Shown here: positions 28,215 to 36,712 of the stretch, piece after piece
Layout: each line of letters opens with the position of its first letter
How positions within the stretch are numbered: position 1 is the first letter of the stretch
DNA from: Oscillospiraceae bacterium
GTDB taxonomy: Bacteria > Bacillota > Clostridia > Oscillospirales > Ruminococcaceae
DNA length: 64,000 nt
Direction of reading: 5' to 3'
Assembly (NCBI GenBank): GCA_030539275.1
Contig: JAUNSK010000004.1
Location: 124,001-188,000, forward strand
Made by a program: the position numbers and the translations under genes
The notes under the pieces: generated by a model
The model's input: the letters and a program-made list of their open reading frames with translations, nothing else
What the model was told of the DNA's origin: nothing
Databases searched by the model: none

Positions 28215-29345
28215 TCAGATTTTTTGTATGTCAATTACCGGATAAACCTGATCAATCTGCATTTGTTTTTTATTGTCACAGTAAAATTCCTTATACCAGT
28301 TTGAAAAATTTCTAAGACCTTCTTTCAGATCTGTATCCGGTTTGAATCCGAAGTCTGATTCAAGAGCTGATGTATCAGCATATGTAACAGGAACATCTCC
28401 CGGCTGCATAGGTACAAGCTTCTTATGAGCTTCAAAGTCATAATCAGATGGAAGTACCCCTGCACGTATGAGTTCATCCTGCAGGATCGTGACAAACTGA
28501 AGTAAATTTTCAGGTTTGTTGTTTCCGATATTATAAACTTTATAAGGTGGGACAGGAAGACCGTCTTCGCCTGATCTCTTCTGAGGAGCAACCTTCATTA
28601 CTCTGGTTATTCCTTCAACTATATCATCAATGTATGTAAAATCTCTCATACAGTTTCCGAAATTAAATATCTGTATCGTTTCTGAGTTTACAAGCTTATT
28701 TGTAAAGCTGAAATATGCCATATCAGGACGTCCGGCAGGACCATAAACAGTAAAGAATCTGAGTCCTGTTGAAGGGATATTATATAACTTTGAATAGGCA
28801 TGCGCGAGCAGTTCGTTGCTTTTCTTTGTTGCTGCATAGAGAGAAACAGGATTATCAACCTTATCATCAGTACTGTATGGGATCTTTTTATTTGATCCGT
28901 AAACACTTGATGAGCTTGCATATACAAGATGCTCAACCGGATAATGACGACATGCCTCCAGAATATTGTAAAATCCTAATATATTGGATTCTATATAAAT
29001 ATCAGGATTTGTAATTGAGTAGCGTACACCTGCCTGGGCGGCAAGATTCACAACGACTGCCGGCTTGTATTGTGCAAATATCCTGTTTATAAGTTCCCTG
29101 TCTGCAATGTTTCCTTTAATAAAAGTAAATCTTTCAGACTGCTCACCCTCAACAATACTATTGATTTCATTCAGACGATATTCCTTAATTGACACATCGT
29201 AATAATCATTAATATTGTCAATACCAGTAATATTCAGAGATTTGTACACCTTCAACAGTTTCTTCACCAGATTGCTCCCGATAAATCCAGCACATCCGGT
29301 AACTAGTATGTTTTTATTTTCAAGACTTACATTTTGTTCAAGCAT
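28215..29345 (-). CDS. UDP-glucuronate 4-epimerase (CapI/GAE type)
   Basis: Interconverts UDP-glucuronate and UDP-galacturonate. The 376-residue protein has VTGCAGFIGSNLVKKL, then GIDNINDYYDVSIKEYRL, the CapI hallmark. LAAQAGVRYSI, ASSSSVYG, SLYAATKKSNELLAHAYS (Tyr-x3-Lys) and LRFFTVYGPAGRPDMA follow. The C-terminal VPMQPGDVPVTYADTSALESDFGFKP is also diagnostic. The frame reaches a GTG at 29357, but that overlaps the GGAGG site that serves the ATG at 29345. Its substrate needs UDP-glucose dehydrogenase, which is encoded in locus A (1796-2980), so two loci share a precursor. It predicts galacturonate in the locus B polymer. Confidence 0.93.
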   Translation of the reverse strand: MLEQNVSLENKNILVTGCAGFIGSNLVKKLLKVYKSLNITGIDNINDYYDVSIKEYRLNEINSIVEGEQSERFTFIKGNIADRELINRIFAQYKPAVVVNLAAQAGVRYSITNPDIYIESNILGFYNILEACRHYPVEHLVYASSSSVYGSNKKIPYSTDDKVDNPVSLYAATKKSNELLAHAYSKLYNIPSTGLRFFTVYGPAGRPDMAYFSFTNKLVNSETIQIFNFGNCMRDFTYIDDIVEGITRVMKVAPQKRSGEDGLPVPPYKVYNIGNNKPENLLQFVTILQDELIRAGVLPSDYDFEAHKKLVPMQPGDVPVTYADTSALESDFGFKPDTDLKEGLRNFSNWYKEFYCDNKKQMQIDQVYPVIDIQKI

Positions 29346-29485
29346 ATAAACCTCCACACTGTTATGTATAATTTGAGCTTTTCAGGTTAATATGATCATC
29401 GCAACTGATCACCAGAATAAAGCATTGTATCAAAGATATTGTAAGCTTAACCGCAGCATCATAAACCACCTATAACTCTACACAG

Positions 29486-30646
29486 TTATTTAAAAACTAA
29501 TTTATATTCAGATAATCCGCTTGGAATAAACAGTCCTGAAATTGTGGTGACAAATCTGAATATCCAGTAGAAAGTAATAACACCGGAAAATGTGCCCGGA
29601 GACAACATTCTGAATGTTCTGTTTCTGATTATTTCACTCCTGTTCTGAATATAATAAGGCATAAAAACGATAAACGTCTGCGCAAAATAGAAAGACATTC
29701 GTGCGAACAGACCTATTGAATAACCAAGCATTGCAACAGCAAAACCGAACAGAGTAAGAATATAACATAGATCCGTGATACGTTCGTTTTCTTTGAACCC
29801 GGCTCTTGATATAATAAAAAACATTATAAAAGCAGGCAGATAAAATATAATCTGCATAACGCCTATTGAACCTGTATCCTCTGTATATGAATTATATCGC
29901 TCTATAAAGTTGCTGTTCATCAATATTGAAATAATGATTCTGCGGCCAAATACGATTATGATCGGAATTACCAGCAGCAGATTCATCAGCCATAAAGTCT
30001 TATACATTTTAAATGTATTATAAAAAGCATAAAATAATACGGCAAACAGAAAAATTACAGCAGTTGTGTGTATTGTCGCAGCAGCAATTCCTATTATAAT
30101 AGACAGCAGATATTTTTTATTATATACTAAAACAAAGCTTAGCAAACAGATACTTCCTGCAAGTGAAAGTCTTATAAGGTTAAATGACTGAAAATAGAAT
30201 AATGCCATATAACCCATTATTGAATATCCTAAATTAATTTTATCCCTCATTATATAGATACAGATATAAACTAAGGTGATCTGTACAGTTTTTAATAAAC
30301 CTATACCTATATAAGGATCTTTTATTACTAAATGAAGCAGAGCATTTATTACCCTGTAGCCTTTCTCCAGTCCATTTGCATTTATCCACTGTGGATCAAG
30401 CTGGGAACTGTCATATATGTTTATATAAACAGGCAGATCTGTTCCGGTATTATTGAAAACGTAAAAGAACCAGACTAGAATAAAACTCAGAGAAAAATAC
30501 AGCAATTTTCGTTTGGCCTCTTCGGGCGTATTTTCCTCCTTTTTCTGACTTATAAAAGCCAGATATGTAACTATAAAGAACAAAGCGGTATAAATACAAA
30601 TACTATATCCATATACAGGGCTTAGCAAATATTTTATGTATTCCAT
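29486..30646 (-). CDS. EpsG-family polysaccharide polymerase (locus B)
   Basis: A 386-residue protein with about 10 predicted membrane segments, resembling the EpsG family of Firmicutes, a Wzy-like polymerase group. The typical pattern is the early loop FNNTGTDLPVYINIYD after the second or third helix, then GLEKGYRVINALLHLVIKDPY, then a central SFNLIRLSLAGSICLL helix. It is the only polymerase candidate in locus B. It would link repeat units on the outer membrane face. The family call is good, but activity is untested for most members. Confidence 0.85.
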   Translation of the reverse strand: MEYIKYLLSPVYGYSICIYTALFFIVTYLAFISQKKEENTPEEAKRKLLYFSLSFILVWFFYVFNNTGTDLPVYINIYDSSQLDPQWINANGLEKGYRVINALLHLVIKDPYIGIGLLKTVQITLVYICIYIMRDKINLGYSIMGYMALFYFQSFNLIRLSLAGSICLLSFVLVYNKKYLLSIIIGIAAATIHTTAVIFLFAVLFYAFYNTFKMYKTLWLMNLLLVIPIIIVFGRRIIISILMNSNFIERYNSYTEDTGSIGVMQIIFYLPAFIMFFIISRAGFKENERITDLCYILTLFGFAVAMLGYSIGLFARMSFYFAQTFIVFMPYYIQNRSEIIRNRTFRMLSPGTFSGVITFYWIFRFVTTISGLFIPSGLSEYKLVFK

Positions 30647-30655
30647 ATCATAGCC

Positions 30656-31741
30656 TCATTCCATTTTATTATTTATATATGATACCCACATTTCTGTTAT
30701 CTTCTGTGGTGAAAATTTAGTATTGACATTTACAGCTTCTTTCGCATATTTTTCTGCTTCGGATGGATTTTCTACATAATATTTCATTGCTTTATAAAGC
30801 TTGTCTGCATCATGCACATCAACAATTATTCCGTTTTTATGGTTGTCGATCAGCATAGCTGCACCACCCGGACTGCAGTCTGTTGAAATGCAGGGAAGTC
30901 CGATAGACATAGCCTCCAGCAACGCGTTTGGTATCCCTTCATAATCACTTGATAAGACAAACATTGCTGCATTTTGTATCGCCTCAGCAACATCTGTGGC
31001 AACTCCGCATAATTTTATTTTTTCATTTCTGCCAATCAGTCCTCTTATTGCTTTTTCATCTTCACCATCACCATATAACTTCAGAACATATTCCGGATAC
31101 TCTTTACTCAGCTTATTGAAAGCCTCTATCAATACATCCTGACGTTTTTGTTTTAATTCAAGTCGTGCAACACACACTATACTTTTCTCGGTACTCTGAG
31201 TGTTTCTTTCACAGGTCCTTACCAGAGGCTTTATCGGATTAGGAATGACTGCACTGGCTCTTTGTACTTTTTTTGAATAGAACTGCTTAGCTTTTACTGT
31301 CTGAAATACAAACAGATCAGCTGCTGAAAAGATCGTATTAATAACATTTGCTATGACATGAGATATAAAGCTCGCGCCTTTATTGTACGGATCTGCACGC
31401 TGAGAAAGCAATACCTTTGTTTTCGTAAACCAGCAAGCGGGTACAAGTCTTATCTGAGAAGGTGACAGGAATGCTATGGCCAGATCAAAATTATTGTTTT
31501 TTATGTACTGATGAATTTTTCTCACGCTGTTTATTATAGAAACAATACTGCCTCCTTTATCAGAAATATCCAGATGCTCATGCTTTACACCAGGGTCCAG
31601 TTTCTGTAATACACATTCCTTATTTCTATATGTCAGAAATGTTATATCCATGTTATACTGCAATAATGAATTAGCAAGAAAAACCATTATTTTCTCTGCT
31701 CCTCCATAACCTATATCTGTATTTAAAAACAAAACGCGCAT
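30656..31741 (-). CDS. Family 4 glycosyltransferase
   Basis: A 361-residue GT-B protein: MRVLFLNTDIGYGGAEKIMV (Gly-rich acceptor loop) at the N-terminus, SIVCVARLELKQKRQDVLIEA near residue 190, LYGDGEDEKAI, and SSDYEGIPNALLEAMSIGLPCIS near 265 with the E-x7-E catalytic motif. The pattern resembles GalNAc/N-acetyl-galactosaminyl transferases such as PglH, but specificity is not safe to assign. It lies 9 bases before the polymerase gene. The 166-base gap upstream may mark an internal start of transcription. Confidence 0.9.
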   Translation of the reverse strand: MRVLFLNTDIGYGGAEKIMVFLANSLLQYNMDITFLTYRNKECVLQKLDPGVKHEHLDISDKGGSIVSIINSVRKIHQYIKNNNFDLAIAFLSPSQIRLVPACWFTKTKVLLSQRADPYNKGASFISHVIANVINTIFSAADLFVFQTVKAKQFYSKKVQRASAVIPNPIKPLVRTCERNTQSTEKSIVCVARLELKQKRQDVLIEAFNKLSKEYPEYVLKLYGDGEDEKAIRGLIGRNEKIKLCGVATDVAEAIQNAAMFVLSSDYEGIPNALLEAMSIGLPCISTDCSPGGAAMLIDNHKNGIIVDVHDADKLYKAMKYYVENPSEAEKYAKEAVNVNTKFSPQKITEMWVSYINNKME

Positions 31742-31907
31742 TGAATAATCCCACTTTCTATTAATAAAGCCATCCGGCTGTATTCAGTTATCTGACAGTA
31801 TATAAACTGATAAGCTGATAAAAATCTGATATGAAAATAATTATTATTATAGTATAAGAAGAAATGCTTCTTATGCCATATACAAGTCTGAATATAGATT
31901 AATTTGA
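31742..31907. other. Intergenic gap with an 8-bp hairpin
   Basis: This 166-base AT-rich gap in the middle of locus B contains a perfect stem ATAAGAAG (31854-31861), loop AAATG, CTTCTTAT (31867-31874). On the minus strand it is followed by a TATAAT (31851-31846) that lacks a good -35. It could be a weak terminator or a processing site; nothing more can be supported. Confidence 0.35.
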
Positions 31908-32876
31908 TCAGCAAAATTTATATGCTGCTTTTAACAATCCTGATGTTAAGTCTACCCCTAAAATTTTCAGACTTAATGATACAAGTTTAGTTTTTCTGGT
32001 TCTTGCATAGTTCATCACATATTTATATTTTCTGATTGAGTCCCTGACTTTATTTTTACTGCTCTTATTCAATTTTGAATAATTAAAAAGCATAATCATA
32101 TATTCATATGCTAAGACAGAATTAATTTCTTTTGTGTGATCTGATTGAAAGGATGACCATTTAGAAATAATAAAAAGCAAGGATTCCACGCTCTTCAGCC
32201 CTGCACTGAAAGTAATCGAACCATTGCGGTTCTGACGATAATAATAGTATCTTGATTCACAATAACCGTAATTTTCAGCTTTTAATAATGCATTTATCAT
32301 CCAGTCAATATCCTCAGACAACAGATCCTTCTGAAAATATAATGAATTATCAGTTAGAAAATTTCTTCTTATAAGCTTGGTACAAACACTTCCTGGAAAT
32401 TTGGAAAGAGAGGCAATGTAATTAAGTACAGCATTCTTATCGTTGTTGTTTATGCTTTTTCCATTAATAAAGTTATCAAGCGCTGCAATACTCCCGTCCG
32501 GAAAAATTTTTACTCCCTCTAAAAAAACTATATCCGGAATTACATTTAAATTATCTATCACATTAACTATTTTTTTCAGAGAGGATCTTTCTATATAATC
32601 ATCTGAATCGATAAACAATATAAATTCCCCGTCAGTATTATCTATTCCTGCATTTCTTGCATCTGACAATCCACCGTTACTTTTATGTATAACTTTAATA
32701 AAACTATATTTTTCAGAGTATTCATCGCAAATTGCTGCACTGTTATCGGTAGAACCATCATCCACCAATATAATTTCATAGTTATGATATTCCTGTGATA
32801 AAATACTCTGTATACACTCTGATATATATTCTTCTACATTATAAACAGGAATTATTAAGCTGATTTTTGGTTTCAT
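31908..32876 (-). CDS. Family 2 glycosyltransferase
   Basis: A 322-residue GT2 protein. ISLIIPVYNVEEYISECIQS, ILVDDGSTDNSAAICDEY near residue 37, KSNGGLSDARNAGI and FILFIDSDDYIERSSL near 88 make a complete catalytic domain. LLSEDIDWMINALLKAE near 190 holds the likely base. It overlaps the GT4 gene upstream by 4 bases. It probably adds a later sugar in the locus B unit; specificity is unknown. Confidence 0.88.
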   Translation of the reverse strand: MKPKISLIIPVYNVEEYISECIQSILSQEYHNYEIILVDDGSTDNSAAICDEYSEKYSFIKVIHKSNGGLSDARNAGIDNTDGEFILFIDSDDYIERSSLKKIVNVIDNLNVIPDIVFLEGVKIFPDGSIAALDNFINGKSINNNDKNAVLNYIASLSKFPGSVCTKLIRRNFLTDNSLYFQKDLLSEDIDWMINALLKAENYGYCESRYYYYRQNRNGSITFSAGLKSVESLLFIISKWSSFQSDHTKEINSVLAYEYMIMLFNYSKLNKSSKNKVRDSIRKYKYVMNYARTRKTKLVSLSLKILGVDLTSGLLKAAYKFC

Positions 32877-34009
32877 TTCTCTTCCCCTGAATATACTTTT
32901 TCCATTAAACTCTGAACTACAGAACTGCTGAAGCCCTGAATCTTTTCCACATTATAACTGCCCATAAACATTCTTTTATTTTCATCATTTATTAACGAAC
33001 ATAAAGCATTTTCCAACTCACTGCAGCTTGATGGAACAAAATGCATTCCACCCGTATCTTCATCAATCAGATCCACATTTCCTCTTATCTTACTGCAGAT
33101 AACAGGCAGACCACATGCCATTGCTTCCATTAATGAAACTGACAAACCTTCTCTGTAGGACGGAAAAACAAAAATATCACTGACCCTGTACAGCTCAGCT
33201 ACATCCATTCTGTAACCCAGAAACAAGACATGATCATCTATATTAAGATCTTTCGCCAGTTGTTTAAGCTCATCAGACTTATCTCCGGAACCGGCTATCA
33301 TATAATAAACATTTGAGTTTCTTATATCCGCAAGTGCCCTGATAACAGTCTGATGATTTTTATTTACATTCAGCTCACCAACGGAAAACAACAGTACTGC
33401 TTTTTCCGGCACACCAAGCTCTTCTCGTTTTAAATGTTTGTCGATCGTGACAGATGAAAATTTTTCTATATCAACACCAATCCCGGGGACATAACAGATT
33501 TTCTCTGCTTTCATTTCAGCCCGGGCCAGTGCATAATCCTCTTTATTAATAGTAATCAAAGTATCCGTAAACCTTGAGCATAATTTTTCGACCGGATAAT
33601 ATAACAACCAGTTCTTTTTTGGAGATCCGCCGAAAAAGTGAAATCCATGAGCGGTATATATAACTTTTGTTCCGCTTTTTCTATACTTCCTTGCTGCTAT
33701 TCTTGTTAATATTCCTGCTATCGGAGTATGACAGTGAATAATATCAAACTTATTTTCTTTTAATAATTGCTTTATTTGTTTATAAGCAATGAAATTTTTC
33801 CTGCTGAAAGGAAACCTGCTGTAATCTATCTGACACTTGACGATATCCATATCATCCAGCTGTCCTTTATCGCCGAATTCCTCTACATCACTGAATCTGT
33901 TAGCAGCACAGTAAACCTGACATCCCATTGATTTCAGGATCTGAATATCTTTTTTTTCAAATGAACCTATAAACCCCCAGACACTTGCTGTTACTAAAGC
34001 TTTTTTCAT
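32873..34009 (-). CDS. Family 4 glycosyltransferase
   Basis: A 378-residue GT-B protein with FDIIHCHTPIAGILTRIAARK near residue 95, IYTAHGFHFFGGSPKKNW near 120, VLLFSVGELNVNKNHQTVIRA near 205 and FPSYREGLSVSLMEAMACGLPVI near 290. The TAHGFHFF motif is common in capsule transferases acting early on bacillosamine- or GlcNAc-type lipid-linked sugars (PglA/CapM-like), and the gene follows the PglC/PglD-like pair. It therefore may add the second sugar. This assignment of order is inference. Overlaps of 4 bases on both sides indicate tight coupling. Confidence 0.9.
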   Translation of the reverse strand: MKKALVTASVWGFIGSFEKKDIQILKSMGCQVYCAANRFSDVEEFGDKGQLDDMDIVKCQIDYSRFPFSRKNFIAYKQIKQLLKENKFDIIHCHTPIAGILTRIAARKYRKSGTKVIYTAHGFHFFGGSPKKNWLLYYPVEKLCSRFTDTLITINKEDYALARAEMKAEKICYVPGIGVDIEKFSSVTIDKHLKREELGVPEKAVLLFSVGELNVNKNHQTVIRALADIRNSNVYYMIAGSGDKSDELKQLAKDLNIDDHVLFLGYRMDVAELYRVSDIFVFPSYREGLSVSLMEAMACGLPVICSKIRGNVDLIDEDTGGMHFVPSSCSELENALCSLINDENKRMFMGSYNVEKIQGFSSSVVQSLMEKVYSGEEK

Positions 34010-34626
34010 ATTTTACTTATGTCCCTTACAGGCACGCCAACATAAGTGCCCCTTTCTGTTATGTTTCTTATTACAACTCCACCTGCCCCGATAATCACAT
34101 GTGAGGCAATATCAGTATTATTTATTACACTCGCACCTATTCCTATATGAGTACATTCACCTATTTTCACTGTTCCTGCAACAGCCGCGTTTGGAGAGAT
34201 ATGTACATAATCCGAAATGCGGCAGTCATGTTCTACAACTGCCCCGGAATTAACAATGCAGTGTTTTCCTGTCACAGCTGAGGTATTTATAACGGCATTA
34301 GCCATTACAGCTGTACCTTCACCGATAACTGCGTTAAATGCAATAGCTGCGCTCGGATGTACTGCTGTATACCATCTGAGATAAGAATACTTATCTGCAA
34401 TCTTTTTTCTTGTATAATTATTACCTATCCCTATGATAAACTTTGAGCTGTCCTTTAGTTGTTCTATTCTGTCACATGTGCCAAGCCACCTGAACCCAAG
34501 GATAGTATCTCCTGTTTTTTCATCATCATCTATAAATCCAAGAAGTTTATCACCAGCGCTGATAACAATATCAGCAATTACTTTTCCATGCCCGCTAGCG
34601 CCGATTATTATTACATTTTCAGACAT
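34006..34626 (-). CDS. PglD-like sugar N-acetyltransferase
   Basis: Likely acetylates the 4-amino group of UDP-4-amino-4,6-dideoxy-GlcNAc to give UDP-N,N'-diacetylbacillosamine. The 206-residue size matches PglD. The N-terminal mini-Rossmann domain has [19 protein letters not shown] and [11 protein letters not shown]. The C-terminal left-handed helix has hexapeptide repeats ([18 protein letters not shown]) and the catalytic His in [18 protein letters not shown]. It is coupled by 4- and 8-base overlaps to the GT4 gene and the PglC-like gene. With PglE- and PglF-like genes in the same locus the pathway is complete. Confidence 0.9.
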   Translation of the reverse strand: MSENVIIIGASGHGKVIADIVISAGDKLLGFIDDDEKTGDTILGFRWLGTCDRIEQLKDSSKFIIGIGNNYTRKKIADKYSYLRWYTAVHPSAAIAFNAVIGEGTAVMANAVINTSAVTGKHCIVNSGAVVEHDCRISDYVHISPNAAVAGTVKIGECTHIGIGASVINNTDIASHVIIGAGGVVIRNITERGTYVGVPVRDISKI

Positions 34627-35266
34627 TTACTTCATCATCCTCTGTTTTACTTCCTGTGAACACTTCCATCGTTGCTTCTCCTGCCTGACTTATTCCGTCA
34701 CGCTTAAAAACTTTATAAACAGTCAGATATACTATCCGGCAGTCAAACAGGAAGCTGATTTTCTGAGTATATTCAACATCATACCTGAACTTTTCTTCCC
34801 AGCTTAATGCATTCCTTCCGTTTATCTGTGCCCAGCCGGAAAGACCGGGACGAACATCATGCCTGTGTTTCTGACTTTCATTATATAAAGGAAGATACTG
34901 TACAAGAAGCGGCCTCGGACCTATAATACTCATATCTCCTTTAAGAATATTAAAAGCCTCCGGCAGTTCATCAAGACTTGTGCTTCTGAGCCATTTTCCA
35001 AATCTGGTCAGTCTGATTTCATCTGATAAAAGTTCACCTTTTTCATCACGCTCATCAGTCATAGTCCTGAACTTATACATATTGAATATTTTTTCATTCT
35101 TTCCCGGTCTTGGCTGTCTGAACAATACCGGACCCCCCAGCTTTATTTTTACCAATAAAGCTATGATTGCATACAGCCAGCAGAATACAAGTATAGCAGA
35201 AAGTGAACATACTATATCAATAAGACGTTTTATGTATTTTTCATATAATCCCTGTTTTCTCTGCAT
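34619..35266 (-). CDS. PglC-like small phosphoglycosyltransferase (locus B)
   Basis: Transfers a sugar-1-phosphate, most likely diacetylbacillosamine phosphate, to undecaprenyl phosphate. The 215-residue length fits the small monotopic PGT class. There is one reentrant N-terminal helix ([20 protein letters not shown]), then MYKFRTM, the catalytic Asp-Glu in [32 protein letters not shown], and [18 protein letters not shown] at about 140. All active-site motifs are canonical, unlike the locus A PGT. It overlaps the PglD-like gene by 8 bases. It starts the locus B repeat unit. Confidence 0.9.
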   Translation of the reverse strand: MQRKQGLYEKYIKRLIDIVCSLSAILVFCWLYAIIALLVKIKLGGPVLFRQPRPGKNEKIFNMYKFRTMTDERDEKGELLSDEIRLTRFGKWLRSTSLDELPEAFNILKGDMSIIGPRPLLVQYLPLYNESQKHRHDVRPGLSGWAQINGRNALSWEEKFRYDVEYTQKISFLFDCRIVYLTVYKVFKRDGISQAGEATMEVFTGSKTEDDEVNV

Positions 35267-35282
35267 TTATGTCACCACTTAC

Positions 35283-36515
35283 CTATTCAAAACATCTGTG
35301 GACTATCTCAATAATCATATCCTGCTCATCAGGAGTCATTTTGTTATCACTTGGAAGACATAATCCTCTGTTGAAAATATCCATTCCTGCATCACGGGTT
35401 TCTCCTGGAATATATGCATTTGTTCCTGCTCTAGCATTACCGTCACGTGTAATAAATCCATTCATTCTGTAAACAGGCTGCATATGCATAGGTTTCCATA
35501 TCGGACGACCCTCAGCATTGAATTTAAGCAATTCTTCAAGTATCTGTGTAGGACAGCTTTTCGAGGCTTCGGAAATGTATAGTGCCTCACTGTCACTTCT
35601 CACCTGTGAACACATTGCTTCCTTATCTATAAGCAGACATGACAGCCAGAAGTTAGGCTCAGAATTTTCTATATCATATGGATTCATACTGACCGGCAGA
35701 TCTTTAAAGCCTTCCTTATACCTCATATAGATAGCTTTCTTCTGTCTTATATGTTCCTCAAGATATGAATACTGGCCCCTGACTACTCCTGCTATTACAT
35801 TGCTCATTCTGTAGTTATATCCTGTTTCCTCATGCTGATACCATGGTGCGCTCTCACGGCTCTGAGTCGACCACTTTCTGGCTTTTTCAGCGGCTTCCCT
35901 GTCATCTGTAAGAAGCATGCCTCCTGAACTTCCGGTTATTATTTTGTTGCCATTGAACGATATAGCACTATATTTTCCAAATGTACCTGTCTGAACTCCT
36001 TTATATGAAGCACCGAGTGATTCGGCAGCATCCTCAATAATAACTGCATTATGTTTACTGCAAACACTTCTGATCTCATCAATTTTACCTGGTGTACCAT
36101 ACAGATGAGCAGCAACGACTACTTTAACATCCGGATAGATCTCAAATGCTTTTTCAAGAGCAACAGGATCCATGTTCCATGTATCATATTCTGTATCAAT
36201 GAATACAGGAACACCGCCTTCATATCTTACAGGATTTACAGTAGCTGCAAATGTCATATCTGTACAGAAAACCCTGTCTCCGGGTTTTACTCCTGCAAGC
36301 TTAACTGCAAGATGAAGAGAAGCTGTTCCGGCTGACAGTGCTACTGCATATCTGCATCCTACCTTTTTACATGTAACATTCTCCACTTCATTGATATTTT
36401 CACCTACGGTTGACATCCAGTTTGTTTCATAGGCCTGCGTAATATACTTTAGTTCTACCCCATGCATCGTAGGAGAAGACAGCCATACTTTCTTTTCAAA
36501 AGGCTTTAGTTCCAT
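35283..36515 (-). CDS. PglE-like UDP-4-amino-4,6-dideoxy-GlcNAc aminotransferase
   Basis: A 410-residue DegT family PLP enzyme expected to aminate UDP-4-keto-6-deoxy-GlcNAc. It opens with the motif KVWLSSPTMHGVELKYI and ETNWMSTVGENINEVE. ALSAGTASLHLAVKLAG (phosphate binding), DMTFAATVNPV, EDAAESLGASYKG (ring-binding Asp) and FNGNKIITGSSGGML with the PLP lysine follow. These match PglE/LegC-like enzymes used for bacillosamine. It is next to the dehydratase gene upstream and the PGT and acetyltransferase genes downstream, which supports the pathway. An extended -10 promoter at 36620-36628 precedes it. Confidence 0.9.
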   Translation of the reverse strand: MELKPFEKKVWLSSPTMHGVELKYITQAYETNWMSTVGENINEVENVTCKKVGCRYAVALSAGTASLHLAVKLAGVKPGDRVFCTDMTFAATVNPVRYEGGVPVFIDTEYDTWNMDPVALEKAFEIYPDVKVVVAAHLYGTPGKIDEIRSVCSKHNAVIIEDAAESLGASYKGVQTGTFGKYSAISFNGNKIITGSSGGMLLTDDREAAEKARKWSTQSRESAPWYQHEETGYNYRMSNVIAGVVRGQYSYLEEHIRQKKAIYMRYKEGFKDLPVSMNPYDIENSEPNFWLSCLLIDKEAMCSQVRSDSEALYISEASKSCPTQILEELLKFNAEGRPIWKPMHMQPVYRMNGFITRDGNARAGTNAYIPGETRDAGMDIFNRGLCLPSDNKMTPDEQDMIIEIVHRCFE

Positions 36516-36619
36516 AATAATAACCCTTCCTGACTAATTGTGTTAATTATAAATATATATTTCATTTATAGATATTGCTAAGATTATTTTAAACTTTATT
36601 TTCAAAATTTTGCCTTTAT

Positions 36620-36648
36620 ATTATAGCATAATTAAACAAATAAGTAAA
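36620..36648 (-). promoter_or_regulatory. Possible extended -10 promoter before the PglE-like gene
   Basis: On the minus strand TGCTATAAT (36628-36620) is an extended -10. TTTACT at 36648-36643 is a weak -35 with a 17-base spacer. It lies in the 197-base AT-rich gap between the dehydratase and the aminotransferase genes and would give the rest of locus B its own start. Confidence 0.5.
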
Positions 36649-36712
36649 TATTTTTAATAAATATTTTTCCAGTTACTTCTTTGTATATGTAAAAAATACA
36701 ATTATTTATTCA

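Noticed and set aside
28688..28936. 82-codon minus-strand frame and other frames overlapping the UDP-glucuronate epimerase
   Set aside because: They are shadows of 28215-29345, whose CapI motifs are continuous in the main frame.
29346..29485. Promoter in the 128-base gap before the UDP-glucuronate epimerase
   Set aside because: TTATACA-like -10 sequences are present on the minus strand but no -35 at a proper distance, so no site is reported.
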